A stretch of 36,281 nucleotides of DNA from Verrucomicrobiota bacterium (lineage in GTDB: Bacteria; Verrucomicrobiota; Kiritimatiellia; Kiritimatiellales; Tichowtungiaceae), in NCBI GenBank assembly GCA_030153935.1, contig JASKKX010000013.1, forward strand, positions 1 through 36,281, in the 5' to 3' direction. Below the pieces are notes generated by a model that worked only from the letters and a program-made list of their open reading frames with translations, was not told the origin of the DNA and did no database searches. How positions within the stretch are numbered: the stretch's first letter is position 1; each line of letters opens with the position of its first letter. Made by a program: the position numbers and the translations under genes. Shown one piece after another: positions 27,658 through 36,281 of this stretch.

Positions 27658-27707
27658 TTTCCAATCATTGGAAAAACTATCTCATATTTTTCCAGAGGTT
27701 GAAAAAA
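27657..27707 (+). repeat. palindrome pair (31-bp period) in the kdsD 5' leader
   Basis: TTTTCCAATCATTGGAAAAACTATCTCATATTTTTCCAGAGGTTGAAAAAA. Confidence 0.85.
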
Positions 27708-27718
27708 CGGGAGAACAG

Positions 27719-28690
27719 ATGAATTTTCAGCAGCGCGCTCAGGAAGTGATCAACATCGAAATTGCGGGGATGGAAAAGGTTCGGGATCAGATTAACGGCG
27801 ATTTCAGCGTTGCGATTGACTGGATTCTTACGACGCTTAAAAACGGTGGAAAAGTGGTTGTTACCGGCGTCGGTAAAAATTTTCATATCGGCCAGAAAAT
27901 GGCGGCAACCTTCACCAGTACCGGCACGCCGGCGGTTTTGCTCCATCCGATTGAGGCGATGCACGGCGATTTCGGGATTGTAGGTGAAAAGGATATCATC
28001 ATTGCCTTGAGTTACAGCGGGGCATCCGATGAGCTGATCGCTCTGTTTCCGGCGCTCAAACGGCGCGGTGTCAAAATTATCGGCATGACCGGGGATCTGT
28101 CCAGTCCGCTGGGCACCCAGAGCGATCTGATTCTTCCGATTACTGTGGACAAAGAGGCCTGTCCGTTCGGGATGGCGCCAACCACCAGTACGACGGTGAC
28201 CCTTGCGCTGGGCGATGCACTGGCCATCGTATTGCTTGAGGCGCGCGGCTTCAAAAAAGAGGACTATGCCAAGCTCCATCCCGGCGGCGCGATCGGCCGT
28301 ACCCTGCTTCTCAGGGTCTCCGATGTCATGCGCACCAGCGACCGCCTTGCCAAAGTGGTTTCCGGTTCCAAAGTAAAGGACGCCGTGCTGGCGATGACCG
28401 GCGCGCGCTCCGGCTGCGTCGCGGTGGTGGATGAACGCGACAAACTCCTCGGGATATTCACTGACGGCGACCTGCGCCGCCACCTGCTCACAACACCGAA
28501 CGTCACGGAAGCCACGATTGATTCGGTGATGACGCATAGTCCCGTTACTCTCAGGAGGGATCAGCTCGCCGTGGATATCCTGAAAATCTACGAAAAGAAA
28601 AACATCGACGACCTGATGGTTGTGGACGACTTCGGCGTCATCGTCGGCGCAGTCGACATCCAGGATCTGCCGAAACTGAAAATTCTCTAA
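27719..28690 (+). CDS. kdsD: D-arabinose-5-phosphate isomerase (SIS + CBS domains)
   Basis: VTGVGKNFHIGQKMAATFTSTGTPAVLLHPIEAMHGDFG; ALSYSGASDE; two CBS repeats at C-terminus. Confidence 0.94.
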   Translation: MNFQQRAQEVINIEIAGMEKVRDQINGDFSVAIDWILTTLKNGGKVVVTGVGKNFHIGQKMAATFTSTGTPAVLLHPIEAMHGDFGIVGEKDIIIALSYSGASDELIALFPALKRRGVKIIGMTGDLSSPLGTQSDLILPITVDKEACPFGMAPTTSTTVTLALGDALAIVLLEARGFKKEDYAKLHPGGAIGRTLLLRVSDVMRTSDRLAKVVSGSKVKDAVLAMTGARSGCVAVVDERDKLLGIFTDGDLRRHLLTTPNVTEATIDSVMTHSPVTLRRDQLAVDILKIYEKKNIDDLMVVDDFGVIVGAVDIQDLPKLKIL

Positions 28691-28691
28691 T

Positions 28692-29327
28692 ATGGGCCGA
28701 CTGGTTATAGAAGGGCTTCAGACGCGGAATGGCGGGCCTTTTTCATTTTCAGTGGAGCGGGGCGAATGCGTAACGCTTTACGGTCCGTCAGGCTGTGGCA
28801 AAACGCTGCTGCTGCGGGCGATTGCCGATCTCGATCCTGCCGAAGGAACTGTTCTGCTGGATGGCGAAAGCCGCGCCGGCATGACCGCGCCGCAGTGGCG
28901 CAAAAAAGTCGGCTGGCTTGCCGCTGAAAGTGCATGGTGGTTTGATCGCGTGGGCGAACATTTCCCGATGGTCGGGAAAGTGAACGGTGATTTTCCCGAT
29001 GTCTGGAAAAAAAGGATCCAGTGCCTGGAACAACTGGGATTTGGAGAAGAGGTTCTGGGCTGGCGGATTGAGCGGATGTCGACGGGTGAAAAACAGCGGC
29101 TGGCACTGTTCCGCTTGCTGCTGAATGAACCGCAGGTTCTGTTGCTCGATGAGCCGACGGCGGCTCTGGACCCCACGAATGTATTTGTGATGGAAAAGGT
29201 AATCGGCGAGTTTCGCCGTTCAACCGGCGCGGCGGTGGTGTGGGTCAGCCATGATCCGGAGCAGGTTCAGCGCGTTGCCGATCATTCTTTGAAGTTTAAC
29301 GGAAGCAGACTGGAGGCGGCGGAATGA
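28692..29327 (+). CDS. fetA: ABC transporter ATP-binding protein, FetA-like
   Basis: LYGPSGCGKTLLLRAIA, RMSTGEKQRLALFRLL, LLLDEPTAALD; partner of FetB-like gene. Confidence 0.82.
   Translation: MGRLVIEGLQTRNGGPFSFSVERGECVTLYGPSGCGKTLLLRAIADLDPAEGTVLLDGESRAGMTAPQWRKKVGWLAAESAWWFDRVGEHFPMVGKVNGDFPDVWKKRIQCLEQLGFGEEVLGWRIERMSTGEKQRLALFRLLLNEPQVLLLDEPTAALDPTNVFVMEKVIGEFRRSTGAAVVWVSHDPEQVQRVADHSLKFNGSRLEAAE
28961..29011 (+). repeat. palindrome pair (31-bp period) inside fetA
   Basis: TTTCCCGATGGTCGGGAAAGTGAACGGTGATTTTCCCGATGTCTGGAAAAA. Confidence 0.8.
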
Positions 29328-30121
29328 ACGGGATTGTTCTTCTTTCTCCGGTTGATTTAAGCCTGGCTGCATTGCTGGTGATTGCGCTGGCGCTGGTGAG
29401 CCGCCGTCTGGAGCTGAAGATCGGCGGGCGTCTGTTGATTTCCGCGCTGCGGATGGTGATCCAGCTTTCACTGATCGGTATTGTGCTGAAGGCGTTGTTT
29501 TCAAGCGGCGCACCGGGCTGGGTGGCGCTGATGGCTTTGGTGATGCTGCTGACCGCCGGACGGGAGGTCCGTGCGCGGCAGAAATACCGGCTGCGCGGGT
29601 TGTGGGGTTTTAATATCGGTCTGGGCGCGATGTTTGTGTCGTCGTTTGCTGTGTCAGTTCTCGCGCTGACGGCAGTGGTTCGCGCCGATCCATGGTATGC
29701 CCCGCGTTATGCAATTCCGCTGCTCGGAATGCTGCTGGGGAATACGATGAACGGGGTGGCGATTGCCAGCAACAGTCTGACTCAGGCCGTGCATGCACAG
29801 CGGACGGTGATCGAGACACGGCTGGCTCTGGGACAGACGAAGTGCGAGGCGATGGCTGATCTTCGCCGGGAAAGCATCCGCACCGGCCTGATTCCGATTA
29901 TCAACTCAATGGCGGCGGCAGGTGTCGTGAGTCTGCCGGGCATGATGACCGGCCAGATTCTGGCGGGAAATCCGCCGGGTGATGCGGTGAAGTATCAGAT
30001 TCTGATTATGTTTCTGATTGCCGCCGGAACGGGCTTCGGCACGCTGGCCGCAGTCTGGGTGACGGCATGCCGCCTGTTTGATGAGCGCGACCGACTGCGG
30101 CTGGATCGGCTGGAACGCTGA
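29324..30121 (+). CDS. fetB: FetB/YbbM-family (UPF0014) ABC transporter permease
   Basis: GMLLGNTMNGVAIASNSL; LPGMMTGQILAGNPPGDAVKYQI. Confidence 0.88.
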   Translation: MNGIVLLSPVDLSLAALLVIALALVSRRLELKIGGRLLISALRMVIQLSLIGIVLKALFSSGAPGWVALMALVMLLTAGREVRARQKYRLRGLWGFNIGLGAMFVSSFAVSVLALTAVVRADPWYAPRYAIPLLGMLLGNTMNGVAIASNSLTQAVHAQRTVIETRLALGQTKCEAMADLRRESIRTGLIPIINSMAAAGVVSLPGMMTGQILAGNPPGDAVKYQILIMFLIAAGTGFGTLAAVWVTACRLFDERDRLRLDRLER

Positions 30122-30204
30122 ATCGTCCAGGCATTGGAGCCGGGCAGCCAACGGTCCGATATTAAGGTCCCCGTTATTAAAGTTCCTCGAGTACAATGCC
30201 CTGA

Positions 30205-30216
30205 TTTGCATGCAAA
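30205..30216. promoter_or_regulatory. perfect 12-bp palindrome TTTGCATGCAAA upstream of the hybrid kinase
   Basis: Direct reading in the 30122-30343 leader. Confidence 0.5.
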
Positions 30217-30343
30217 CACTGTTAACGGCTGACTGAGTTGTGGCGGAAGCTGTCTTTGCAGCTTGTTCTAATAGAGCCGGAAGCCTCAAAGTCTGTAAAC
30301 TCCGGCTCGACGACGGGTGACTTTTGCCTGATAATCCCGACCA

Positions 30344-33300
30344 ATGTACTTGATGAATTCCAGACGTGCAGTACTTGTCATGCTCTTCTGTATTGCGGTG
30401 ATCGCAAAGACCCAGGCAATCGAATTCAATGAAAAAGAGCGCTCCTGGCTTGAGAAACACGGGGAAACGATCACATTTGCTACATCTCAAAACTATCCGC
30501 CTGTTGAATTTTTCAATCAACGGACCGGGTCACAGGGGATCGCGGTGGAGCTGGTCCGCTGGATGGCCGCGGAAGGAGGGTTTCATGCTTCGTTTTCCCA
30601 CATGTCTCTCAAGAATTCCCGTAAAACGGTATTGAACGGACAGAGCGATGTACTCACCTGTCTGTTTTACAGTAAAGAACGCGCCGCAGAGTTTGCTTTC
30701 ACGCCGTCCTTTTTTAAGGTGCCGGCGTCAATCTTTGTTTCTGCCGACCGCTCAGATATCCGAAGGGTTGAGGATCTGAATGGAAAGATCATTGCGATGC
30801 AGGAAGGGGATTATGCCGAAGAGTTTATCCGGGGAAAGGGGATTCCGTGCCGGTTTTTTCTGACATCCGGTTTTAAACAGGCGATAGAAGCGGTTGCAGA
30901 TGGCCGGGCGGATGCAATTATCGGTGATGAGGCGGTTGTTTATTATTATCTCTACGAAGAAAATCTTACCGAAAAAGTTAAAAAGGTTGGCCGGTCTCTT
31001 TATGAGGGGCAGTGCTGTATGGCCGTGGCGAAAAATAATCCGATCCTGCTGTCGATTCTGACCAAAAGTATTGAAGCGGCAAGGCAGTCCGGTGTCATCG
31101 GCCGGATTGAACACAATTGGACGGGACTCGAATACACATCGCTGGGGTTTCAGGCCGTGCGCTACATCCGTTATGTGGTGATCGGGATGGGCATCCTGCT
31201 GGCGGCCGTTCTGCTGTTTTGGATATGGGATCTGCGTCTGTCCCGGCGGGTTCTGAAGAAAAACGAAGACCTGAAAAAAAGCGAAGAACGTTTACGGGTG
31301 ATTTTCCAGAATTCGCCTGATGCCCTTGTTATCGAGGATGAAGACGGCACCATACTCGATGCCAATCCAAAGGCCTGTGAGTTCCATCAGCTGAGTCGGA
31401 AAGAACTGATCGGAAAAAACGCCATCGACCTGATCCCTGCCTCTCTTCAGGGGCGTGTAAAACACGACTTCAGAAAATGGTTTACCGGCGAACTCAAATG
31501 TTATGAGAGAGAAGCTCTGTCAGGCGACGGAAAGGAAATCCCGGTGGAAATCATCGGCGCCCCGCTGTACTTTGAAGGGAAGAGTGCCGTTCTGCTGACG
31601 ATGCGCGACATAACCGCCCGCAGGCGAACTGAACAGGCCCTGAAAGAAAGTGAAATGCGGTACCGCGGTCTGATTGAGGCGCAGAGTAACTTTATTATCC
31701 GGATTGACGCAAAAGGCTGCTTTACTTTTGTCAATGAAGCCTTTTGCCGGTTCGTAGGGCGTTCCAGAGGCGAGCTGATCGGTGCGCCCTGTCAAAGCTA
31801 CATTTATCACGACGACATCTCCGTATCCAGTCGGGCAATCAAGGACTTAATTGAACGAAGAGAGCGGGTCGTAACGATTGAATTCCGTATGTGGGTTCGT
31901 ACATCCATTGCATGGGTCTGCTGGGAAAACATTGCCGTATTTGACGGAGCCGGGCAGGTTGTTGAAATTCAGAGTGTCGGACAGGATATCACAGAACGTC
32001 GCCGTATTTCCGAGGCTTTACAGGAAAGCGAAAAGCGCATGCGGTTCCTGTTTGAGGAAATTCCGCACATTGCCGTACAGGGCTGCAATGCGATGCGTGA
32101 GGTCATCTTCTGGAATCGCGCCAGCGAACGGCTTTATAAATATTCCCGGGAAGACGCATTAGGGAAAAAACTGGAAGATCTTGTTCTGACGGCCGACAGG
32201 CGGGAAAACATGATCCAGGCGTTTGAAAACTGGGTTGAAATCGGAATCCCGATCCCCTCCGGAAAAATGATGAAACGTACAGCCGATGGGGAGTCTGTTG
32301 CCGTTTATTCCAGCCGTCTCGCCACGCGCAATCAGCACGGAGAGTGGGAACTGTATGTGATTGATGTGGATCTGTCCGAGTTGAAACGCGCCAGTGACGA
32401 ACTGGTTAAAGCAAAAGAATATGCAGAAAAGGCGAGCCGTGCCAAAAGTGAGTTTCTCGCCAATATGAGTCATGAAATCCGCACGCCGATGAACGGTGTC
32501 ATGGGAATGACCACCTTGCTGCTGGAAACGCAACTGACGGATGAGCAGCGTGATGATGTCCAAACCATCATGGAATCAACACAGGAACTGATGCGCATCA
32601 TTGATGAACTCCTTGATATTTCCCGGATTGAGGCCGGGGAAGTCCGCCTGCAGTCTGAGCCGTTCTGCCCGCGTGAAACAGCGGAAAAGGTCGTGCTTCT
32701 GTTTGCGGACCGCGCCGGACGGAAGGGGGTGGATCTTTCGGTTGCCGCGCATGACAGTGTTCCCGACAGAATGATGGGCGACGCCGGCCGCATCCGTCAG
32801 ATTCTAATCAACCTCATCAGTAATGCGCTTAAATTCACTCATGACGGACATATACAAATCCGGATGCAGACTGAAGCTGAACAAGACGGCTGGAATCTGC
32901 TCGTCGAGGTTCAGGATACCGGCATTGGAATGAGCGTCGATCTGCAAAACCGTATTTTCGAAAAATTCACCCAAGGCGATACCTCCTCTACGCGCGAATA
33001 CGGAGGAGCGGGATTGGGTCTTGCGATCACCCGTCAGCTGGTTCAGCTGATGAACGGTGAAATTTCGGTGGAGAGTGAGATTGGGAGAGGGACGACTTTC
33101 CGGTTCAATCTTAAACTGGGCCGGATTGAAAAAGATACGCAGTCCGCTCTTTCTTCACTGTCCCGTTCCGAATCAAGCACTGTTGCCTTTAAGGCGGAAA
33201 TCCTTCTGGTGGAAGATAATCCGGTCAACCAGAAAGTCGCCACCGCCATGTTGAAGAAAATGGGCTGCGTTGTAACCGTTGCACCGAACGGTGCCCGTGC

Positions 33301-33577
33301 TCTTGAGCAGATTGCCCAGCGCTGTTTCGATCTTATTTTTATGGATTGTCAGATGCCGATCATGGATGGTTTTGAAACAACCCGCGCGATCCGTCAGATG
33401 GTCGGAAAAATCCGGGACATACCGATTATTGCCATGACGGCCCATGCCCTCAAAGGAGACCGGCAGCGTTGTCTGGATGCGGGGATGAACGATTATCTCT
33501 CCAAACCCGTTCACCGGAATTCGCTGGTCACGATTCTTCAAAAGTATTGCGGGGCCGATGCGTCCACTGGGAAGTAA
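30344..33577 (+). CDS. hybrid sensor histidine kinase: periplasmic SBP_bac_3-like sensor, TM, PAS domains, HisKA, HATPase, REC
   Basis: EVQDTGIGMSVDLQNRIFEKFTQGD; FLANMSHEIRTPMNGVMGMT; ILLVEDNPVNQKVATAML...FMDCQMPIMDGFETT; N-terminal ITFATSQNYPPVEFFNQRTGSQGIAVEL. Confidence 0.95.
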   Translation: MYLMNSRRAVLVMLFCIAVIAKTQAIEFNEKERSWLEKHGETITFATSQNYPPVEFFNQRTGSQGIAVELVRWMAAEGGFHASFSHMSLKNSRKTVLNGQSDVLTCLFYSKERAAEFAFTPSFFKVPASIFVSADRSDIRRVEDLNGKIIAMQEGDYAEEFIRGKGIPCRFFLTSGFKQAIEAVADGRADAIIGDEAVVYYYLYEENLTEKVKKVGRSLYEGQCCMAVAKNNPILLSILTKSIEAARQSGVIGRIEHNWTGLEYTSLGFQAVRYIRYVVIGMGILLAAVLLFWIWDLRLSRRVLKKNEDLKKSEERLRVIFQNSPDALVIEDEDGTILDANPKACEFHQLSRKELIGKNAIDLIPASLQGRVKHDFRKWFTGELKCYEREALSGDGKEIPVEIIGAPLYFEGKSAVLLTMRDITARRRTEQALKESEMRYRGLIEAQSNFIIRIDAKGCFTFVNEAFCRFVGRSRGELIGAPCQSYIYHDDISVSSRAIKDLIERRERVVTIEFRMWVRTSIAWVCWENIAVFDGAGQVVEIQSVGQDITERRRISEALQESEKRMRFLFEEIPHIAVQGCNAMREVIFWNRASERLYKYSREDALGKKLEDLVLTADRRENMIQAFENWVEIGIPIPSGKMMKRTADGESVAVYSSRLATRNQHGEWELYVIDVDLSELKRASDELVKAKEYAEKASRAKSEFLANMSHEIRTPMNGVMGMTTLLLETQLTDEQRDDVQTIMESTQELMRIIDELLDISRIEAGEVRLQSEPFCPRETAEKVVLLFADRAGRKGVDLSVAAHDSVPDRMMGDAGRIRQILINLISNALKFTHDGHIQIRMQTEAEQDGWNLLVEVQDTGIGMSVDLQNRIFEKFTQGDTSSTREYGGAGLGLAITRQLVQLMNGEISVESEIGRGTTFRFNLKLGRIEKDTQSALSSLSRSESSTVAFKAEILLVEDNPVNQKVATAMLKKMGCVVTVAPNGARALEQIAQRCFDLIFMDCQMPIMDGFETTRAIRQMVGKIRDIPIIAMTAHALKGDRQRCLDAGMNDYLSKPVHRNSLVTILQKYCGADASTGK

Positions 33578-33612
33578 GGCCGTCAGCGTGGGAAGCTGTG
33601 TCTGCGAAAAAG

Positions 33613-34239
33613 TCAGACGAAAGTATTGAAAATGCGGTCTCCCGCATCGCCGAGGCCGGGCACAATGTAGGCTGAATCATTGAGACCTGCATCGATTTTA
33701 CAGACGTAGATCTTTACGTTCGGATGGGCTTCACGTACAGAGGCGATTCCTTCGGGGGCAGCGATGATGGAGATCATCCGGATTTCTTTTGCGCCCCAGT
33801 CTTTGACCCTCTGGATGCCGGCAACAGCTGAGCCGCCGGTCGCCAGCATCGGGTCGAGCACAAAGACAATGTCGGGCGGGTGAGAAGAGAATTTCTGGTA
33901 ATACCCGACCGGCTTCAACGTGTGTTCATCGCGGTAGAAACCGAGATGCCACACTTCGGCGGTCGGGAGCAGATCGAGAACCGCATCGGTCATGCCGAGC
34001 CCGGCGCGCAGAATCGGAACGAGTCCAATACGTACATCCAGCACAGTCCCCTCCATTTCGGTCAGCGGGGTTTCAATGGTTTTTGATCTGAGCGGCAGAT
34101 CGCGCGTGGCTTCGGCGGCCAGCAGGACCGCCAGCCGTCGAACCTGGGAGCGGAAAATATGAGGCGTGCTTTCTTTATTTCTCAGATGGGTAAGGTGGTG
34201 GTGAACGAGTGGATGATCGATTTCAAATACTGTTTGCAC
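33613..34239 (-). CDS. upp: uracil phosphoribosyltransferase
   Basis: HPLVHHHLTHLRNKEST; VFVLDPMLATGGSAVAGIQRVKDWGAKEIRMISIIAAPEG. Confidence 0.97.
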   Translation of the reverse strand: MQTVFEIDHPLVHHHLTHLRNKESTPHIFRSQVRRLAVLLAAEATRDLPLRSKTIETPLTEMEGTVLDVRIGLVPILRAGLGMTDAVLDLLPTAEVWHLGFYRDEHTLKPVGYYQKFSSHPPDIVFVLDPMLATGGSAVAGIQRVKDWGAKEIRMISIIAAPEGIASVREAHPNVKIYVCKIDAGLNDSAYIVPGLGDAGDRIFNTFV

Positions 34240-34247
34240 AGGGGCTC

Positions 34248-35819
34248 CTATTTTGCATATTCAACTGCGCGGGTTTCGCGGATGACCGTCACCTTGATCT
34301 GTCCCGGATACTTCACCTCGTCCTGAATCCGGTTGGCAATTTCACGGGCGAGAATCAGTGCTCGGTTGTCGTCGACTTTGGATCCTTTAACCATGACGCG
34401 CAGCTCGCGGCCGGCCTGAATGGCATAGCATTTATCAACACCCTTGAAGGACGCGGCTGTTTTTTCGAGTTTTTCGAGACGTTGGAAATAAAGATCCGTG
34501 GTATCACTGCGGGCGCCGGGCCGGGCCGCAGTCATTGTGTCGGCCGCCGAGGCCAGCACGGCATACACGCTGCTCTTTTCGACATCATCGTGGTGCGCAG
34601 CGACCGCATTGTAGATCAGAGGTGCCTCGCCGTATTTGCGCAGCAGGTTCGCGCCGATCACGGCGTGCGAGCCTTCCACTTCATGGTCGACGGCTTTACC
34701 GAGATCATGGAAGAGGCCCACCCGTTTGGCGGTATCAACATCCAGGTCCAGATCAGCGGCCATCATGGCCATCAGCGACGCCATTTCAATGGAATGATGG
34801 AGTACGTTCTGCTTATAACTGGTTCGGTATTTCAGCCGGCCCAGAATTTCGACCAGTTCAGGAGCGATGCCGGAAATCCCGAGTTTGTAGAGCGCTTCTT
34901 CCCCCGCCTGGCGAATGAGCTCGTCGATTTGAGTCCGGGTTTTCCTCAGCGTTTCTTCAATGCTTGCCGGATGAATGCGCCCGTCTTCGATCAGTCGTTC
35001 CAGTGCGACACGGGCCACCTCGCGGCGGACAGGGTTGAAACTGGAAAGCAGGACCACGCCGGGCGTTTCATCGATAATCAGATTGACACCGGAATCCATC
35101 TCGAATGAGCGGATGTTGCGTCCTTCTTTGCCAATCAGCCGGCCTTTCATGTCTTCGGACGGCAGGGCGACCTGAGTAACCGTTATGTTTTCAACATACT
35201 CCGCCGCATAGCGCTCAATGGCTGCACAAATAATATTCCGGGCTTCGTCCCGGGCTTTTCCGAGAGCGGCTTTCTGTTCGCGGCGGATCAGAAGACTGAG
35301 TTCTCCTTCCAGTTCCTTTTCCACGCGTTCCATAATCATTTTCCGGGCGTCGTCTTGTGAAAGGCTGGCGGTTTCCTGGATGCGGCGATTTCCTTCTTCA
35401 ATACAGTCTTTGAGTTCCTTTTTCTGTGCGTTGAGTTCATCCTGCAGATTCTCTGCTTTATTGAGTTTTTCAGTCAGCACACGGTCTTTGGCTTCCAGCA
35501 GCTCCAGTTTTCGCGAAATATCATTCTCGCGGGCGACCACACGGTCTTCAAGAGCGATAATGCTTTGTCGTTTCTTTTCCAGACTCTGTTCTGCTTTTTC
35601 ACGGGCTTTAAGGACTTCTTCGCGGGCGGATATATCCGCTTCGTGTCTGATCGTCTCCGCCTGTTTTTTTGCTTCTTCCAGAATGATCGATCCGCGGTGG
35701 CTGGCCGCCACGGCATTGGTGCGGGTCAGATAGGCATGGAAGAAAAAACCGAGAACAACGAATCCGATATTGATCACGACGTCCTGTACGCCGCCCCACC
35801 AGATTCCGATATTTTCCAT
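34248..35819 (-). CDS. rny: ribonuclease Y
   Basis: N-terminal TM + coiled coil, KH domain VALPSEDMKGRLIGKEGRNIRSFE, HD domain VGLFHDLGKAVDHEVEGSHAVIG. Confidence 0.97.
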   Translation of the reverse strand: MENIGIWWGGVQDVVINIGFVVLGFFFHAYLTRTNAVAASHRGSIILEEAKKQAETIRHEADISAREEVLKAREKAEQSLEKKRQSIIALEDRVVARENDISRKLELLEAKDRVLTEKLNKAENLQDELNAQKKELKDCIEEGNRRIQETASLSQDDARKMIMERVEKELEGELSLLIRREQKAALGKARDEARNIICAAIERYAAEYVENITVTQVALPSEDMKGRLIGKEGRNIRSFEMDSGVNLIIDETPGVVLLSSFNPVRREVARVALERLIEDGRIHPASIEETLRKTRTQIDELIRQAGEEALYKLGISGIAPELVEILGRLKYRTSYKQNVLHHSIEMASLMAMMAADLDLDVDTAKRVGLFHDLGKAVDHEVEGSHAVIGANLLRKYGEAPLIYNAVAAHHDDVEKSSVYAVLASAADTMTAARPGARSDTTDLYFQRLEKLEKTAASFKGVDKCYAIQAGRELRVMVKGSKVDDNRALILAREIANRIQDEVKYPGQIKVTVIRETRAVEYAK

Positions 35820-35885
35820 TCAGTTACCTTATATTTTAGAAGTTGTTTCGATCATCTTAAGTAGAAATCCGGCCGTTTGGAATAT

Positions 35886-36281
35886 TTAATGTTCGTTGGA
35901 AACTTTAAAAACCCGAATGTCTGTTACCACCGCATCCATTCTGCAGTCATGCGGTTCCGCGGGAATCGTTTCCAGGCATTGGAAATCGAAACAGATTCCG
36001 GCCCGTTTCGCGCTGTACTGCGGAATAAGCCGGTCGTAAAACCCGCCGCCGCGCCCGATCCGGCATCCTGCGCAATCAAAGGCGATTCCCGGCACAATGA
36101 TCAGATCCAGTTCATCTTCGGCAGCAAAAACAGAGGGTACCGGTTCATAAATTCCGAATCGTCCTTTTTGAAGTTTTTCAGTCATTTGCGCCATCCGGTA
36201 GCCGCCGGATATTTCGTTGAATACCGGAAGATAGAATATTTTTTCTGAACAGTGGAAAAGCGGGGTAATATCCACTTCGCC
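35886..36281 (-). CDS. 5-formyltetrahydrofolate cyclo-ligase (N-terminus beyond right edge)
   Basis: DLIIVPGIAFDCAGCRIGRGGGFYDRLI; EPHDCRMDAVVTD. Confidence 0.9.
   Translation of the reverse strand, partial: GEVDITPLFHCSEKIFYLPVFNEISGGYRMAQMTEKLQKGRFGIYEPVPSVFAAEDELDLIIVPGIAFDCAGCRIGRGGGFYDRLIPQYSAKRAGICFDFQCLETIPAEPHDCRMDAVVTDIRVFKVSNEH
35969..35985 (-). repeat. single palindrome in 5-FCL CDS
   Basis: TTTCCAGGCATTGGAAA; coding strand reads F-Q-C-L-E. Confidence 0.7.

Noticed and set aside
31299-31316. TTTTCCAGAATTCGCC as a palindrome-family member
   Set aside because: Encodes the ordinary PAS-domain IFQNSPDA segment and lacks the GGAA half.
32045-32059. TTCCTGTTTGAGGAA in the hybrid kinase
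   Set aside because: Fits TTCC-N7-GGAA but lacks the inner CCA/TGG complementarity and flanking T/A runs; likely the chance background. The same applies to 1497-1511.
35820-35885. 6S RNA next to 5-FCL
   Set aside because: The adjacent intergenic space is only about 66 bp, too short for ssrS.

Overview
36.3-kb, gene-dense bacterial chromosomal window. Gene content (TIGR03790 protein, TopA with an unusual C-terminus, protease with Ca-binding D-rich repeats, GxxExxY genes) suggests a PVC-type bacterium, possibly Kiritimatiellota, but this is inference. Mostly housekeeping genes: tsaE-tsaB, aroB, dprA, topA, xer recombinase, waaA, glycerate kinase, M50 protease, gap, AddB-like nuclease, kdsD, fetA-fetB, hybrid histidine kinase, upp, rny, 5-FCL. 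Accessory items: an MFS-HEAT fusion, an isoprenoid-synthase/methyltransferase operon, an intact and a decayed GxxExxY gene flanking dprA (the decayed one between 11-bp inverted repeats), and a truncated duplicate of the glycerate-kinase start. The main unexplained signal is a dispersed palindrome, consensus about TTTTTCCA(N5)TGGAAAAA. It occurs inside many unrelated genes and in the kdsD 5' leader. It is read in all three codon frames, and five times it forms a tandem pair whose TTCC cores are exactly 31 bp apart. I propose this as a candidate undescribed DNA-level repeat or signal system. Counts and spacings were made by hand and need computational confirmation.
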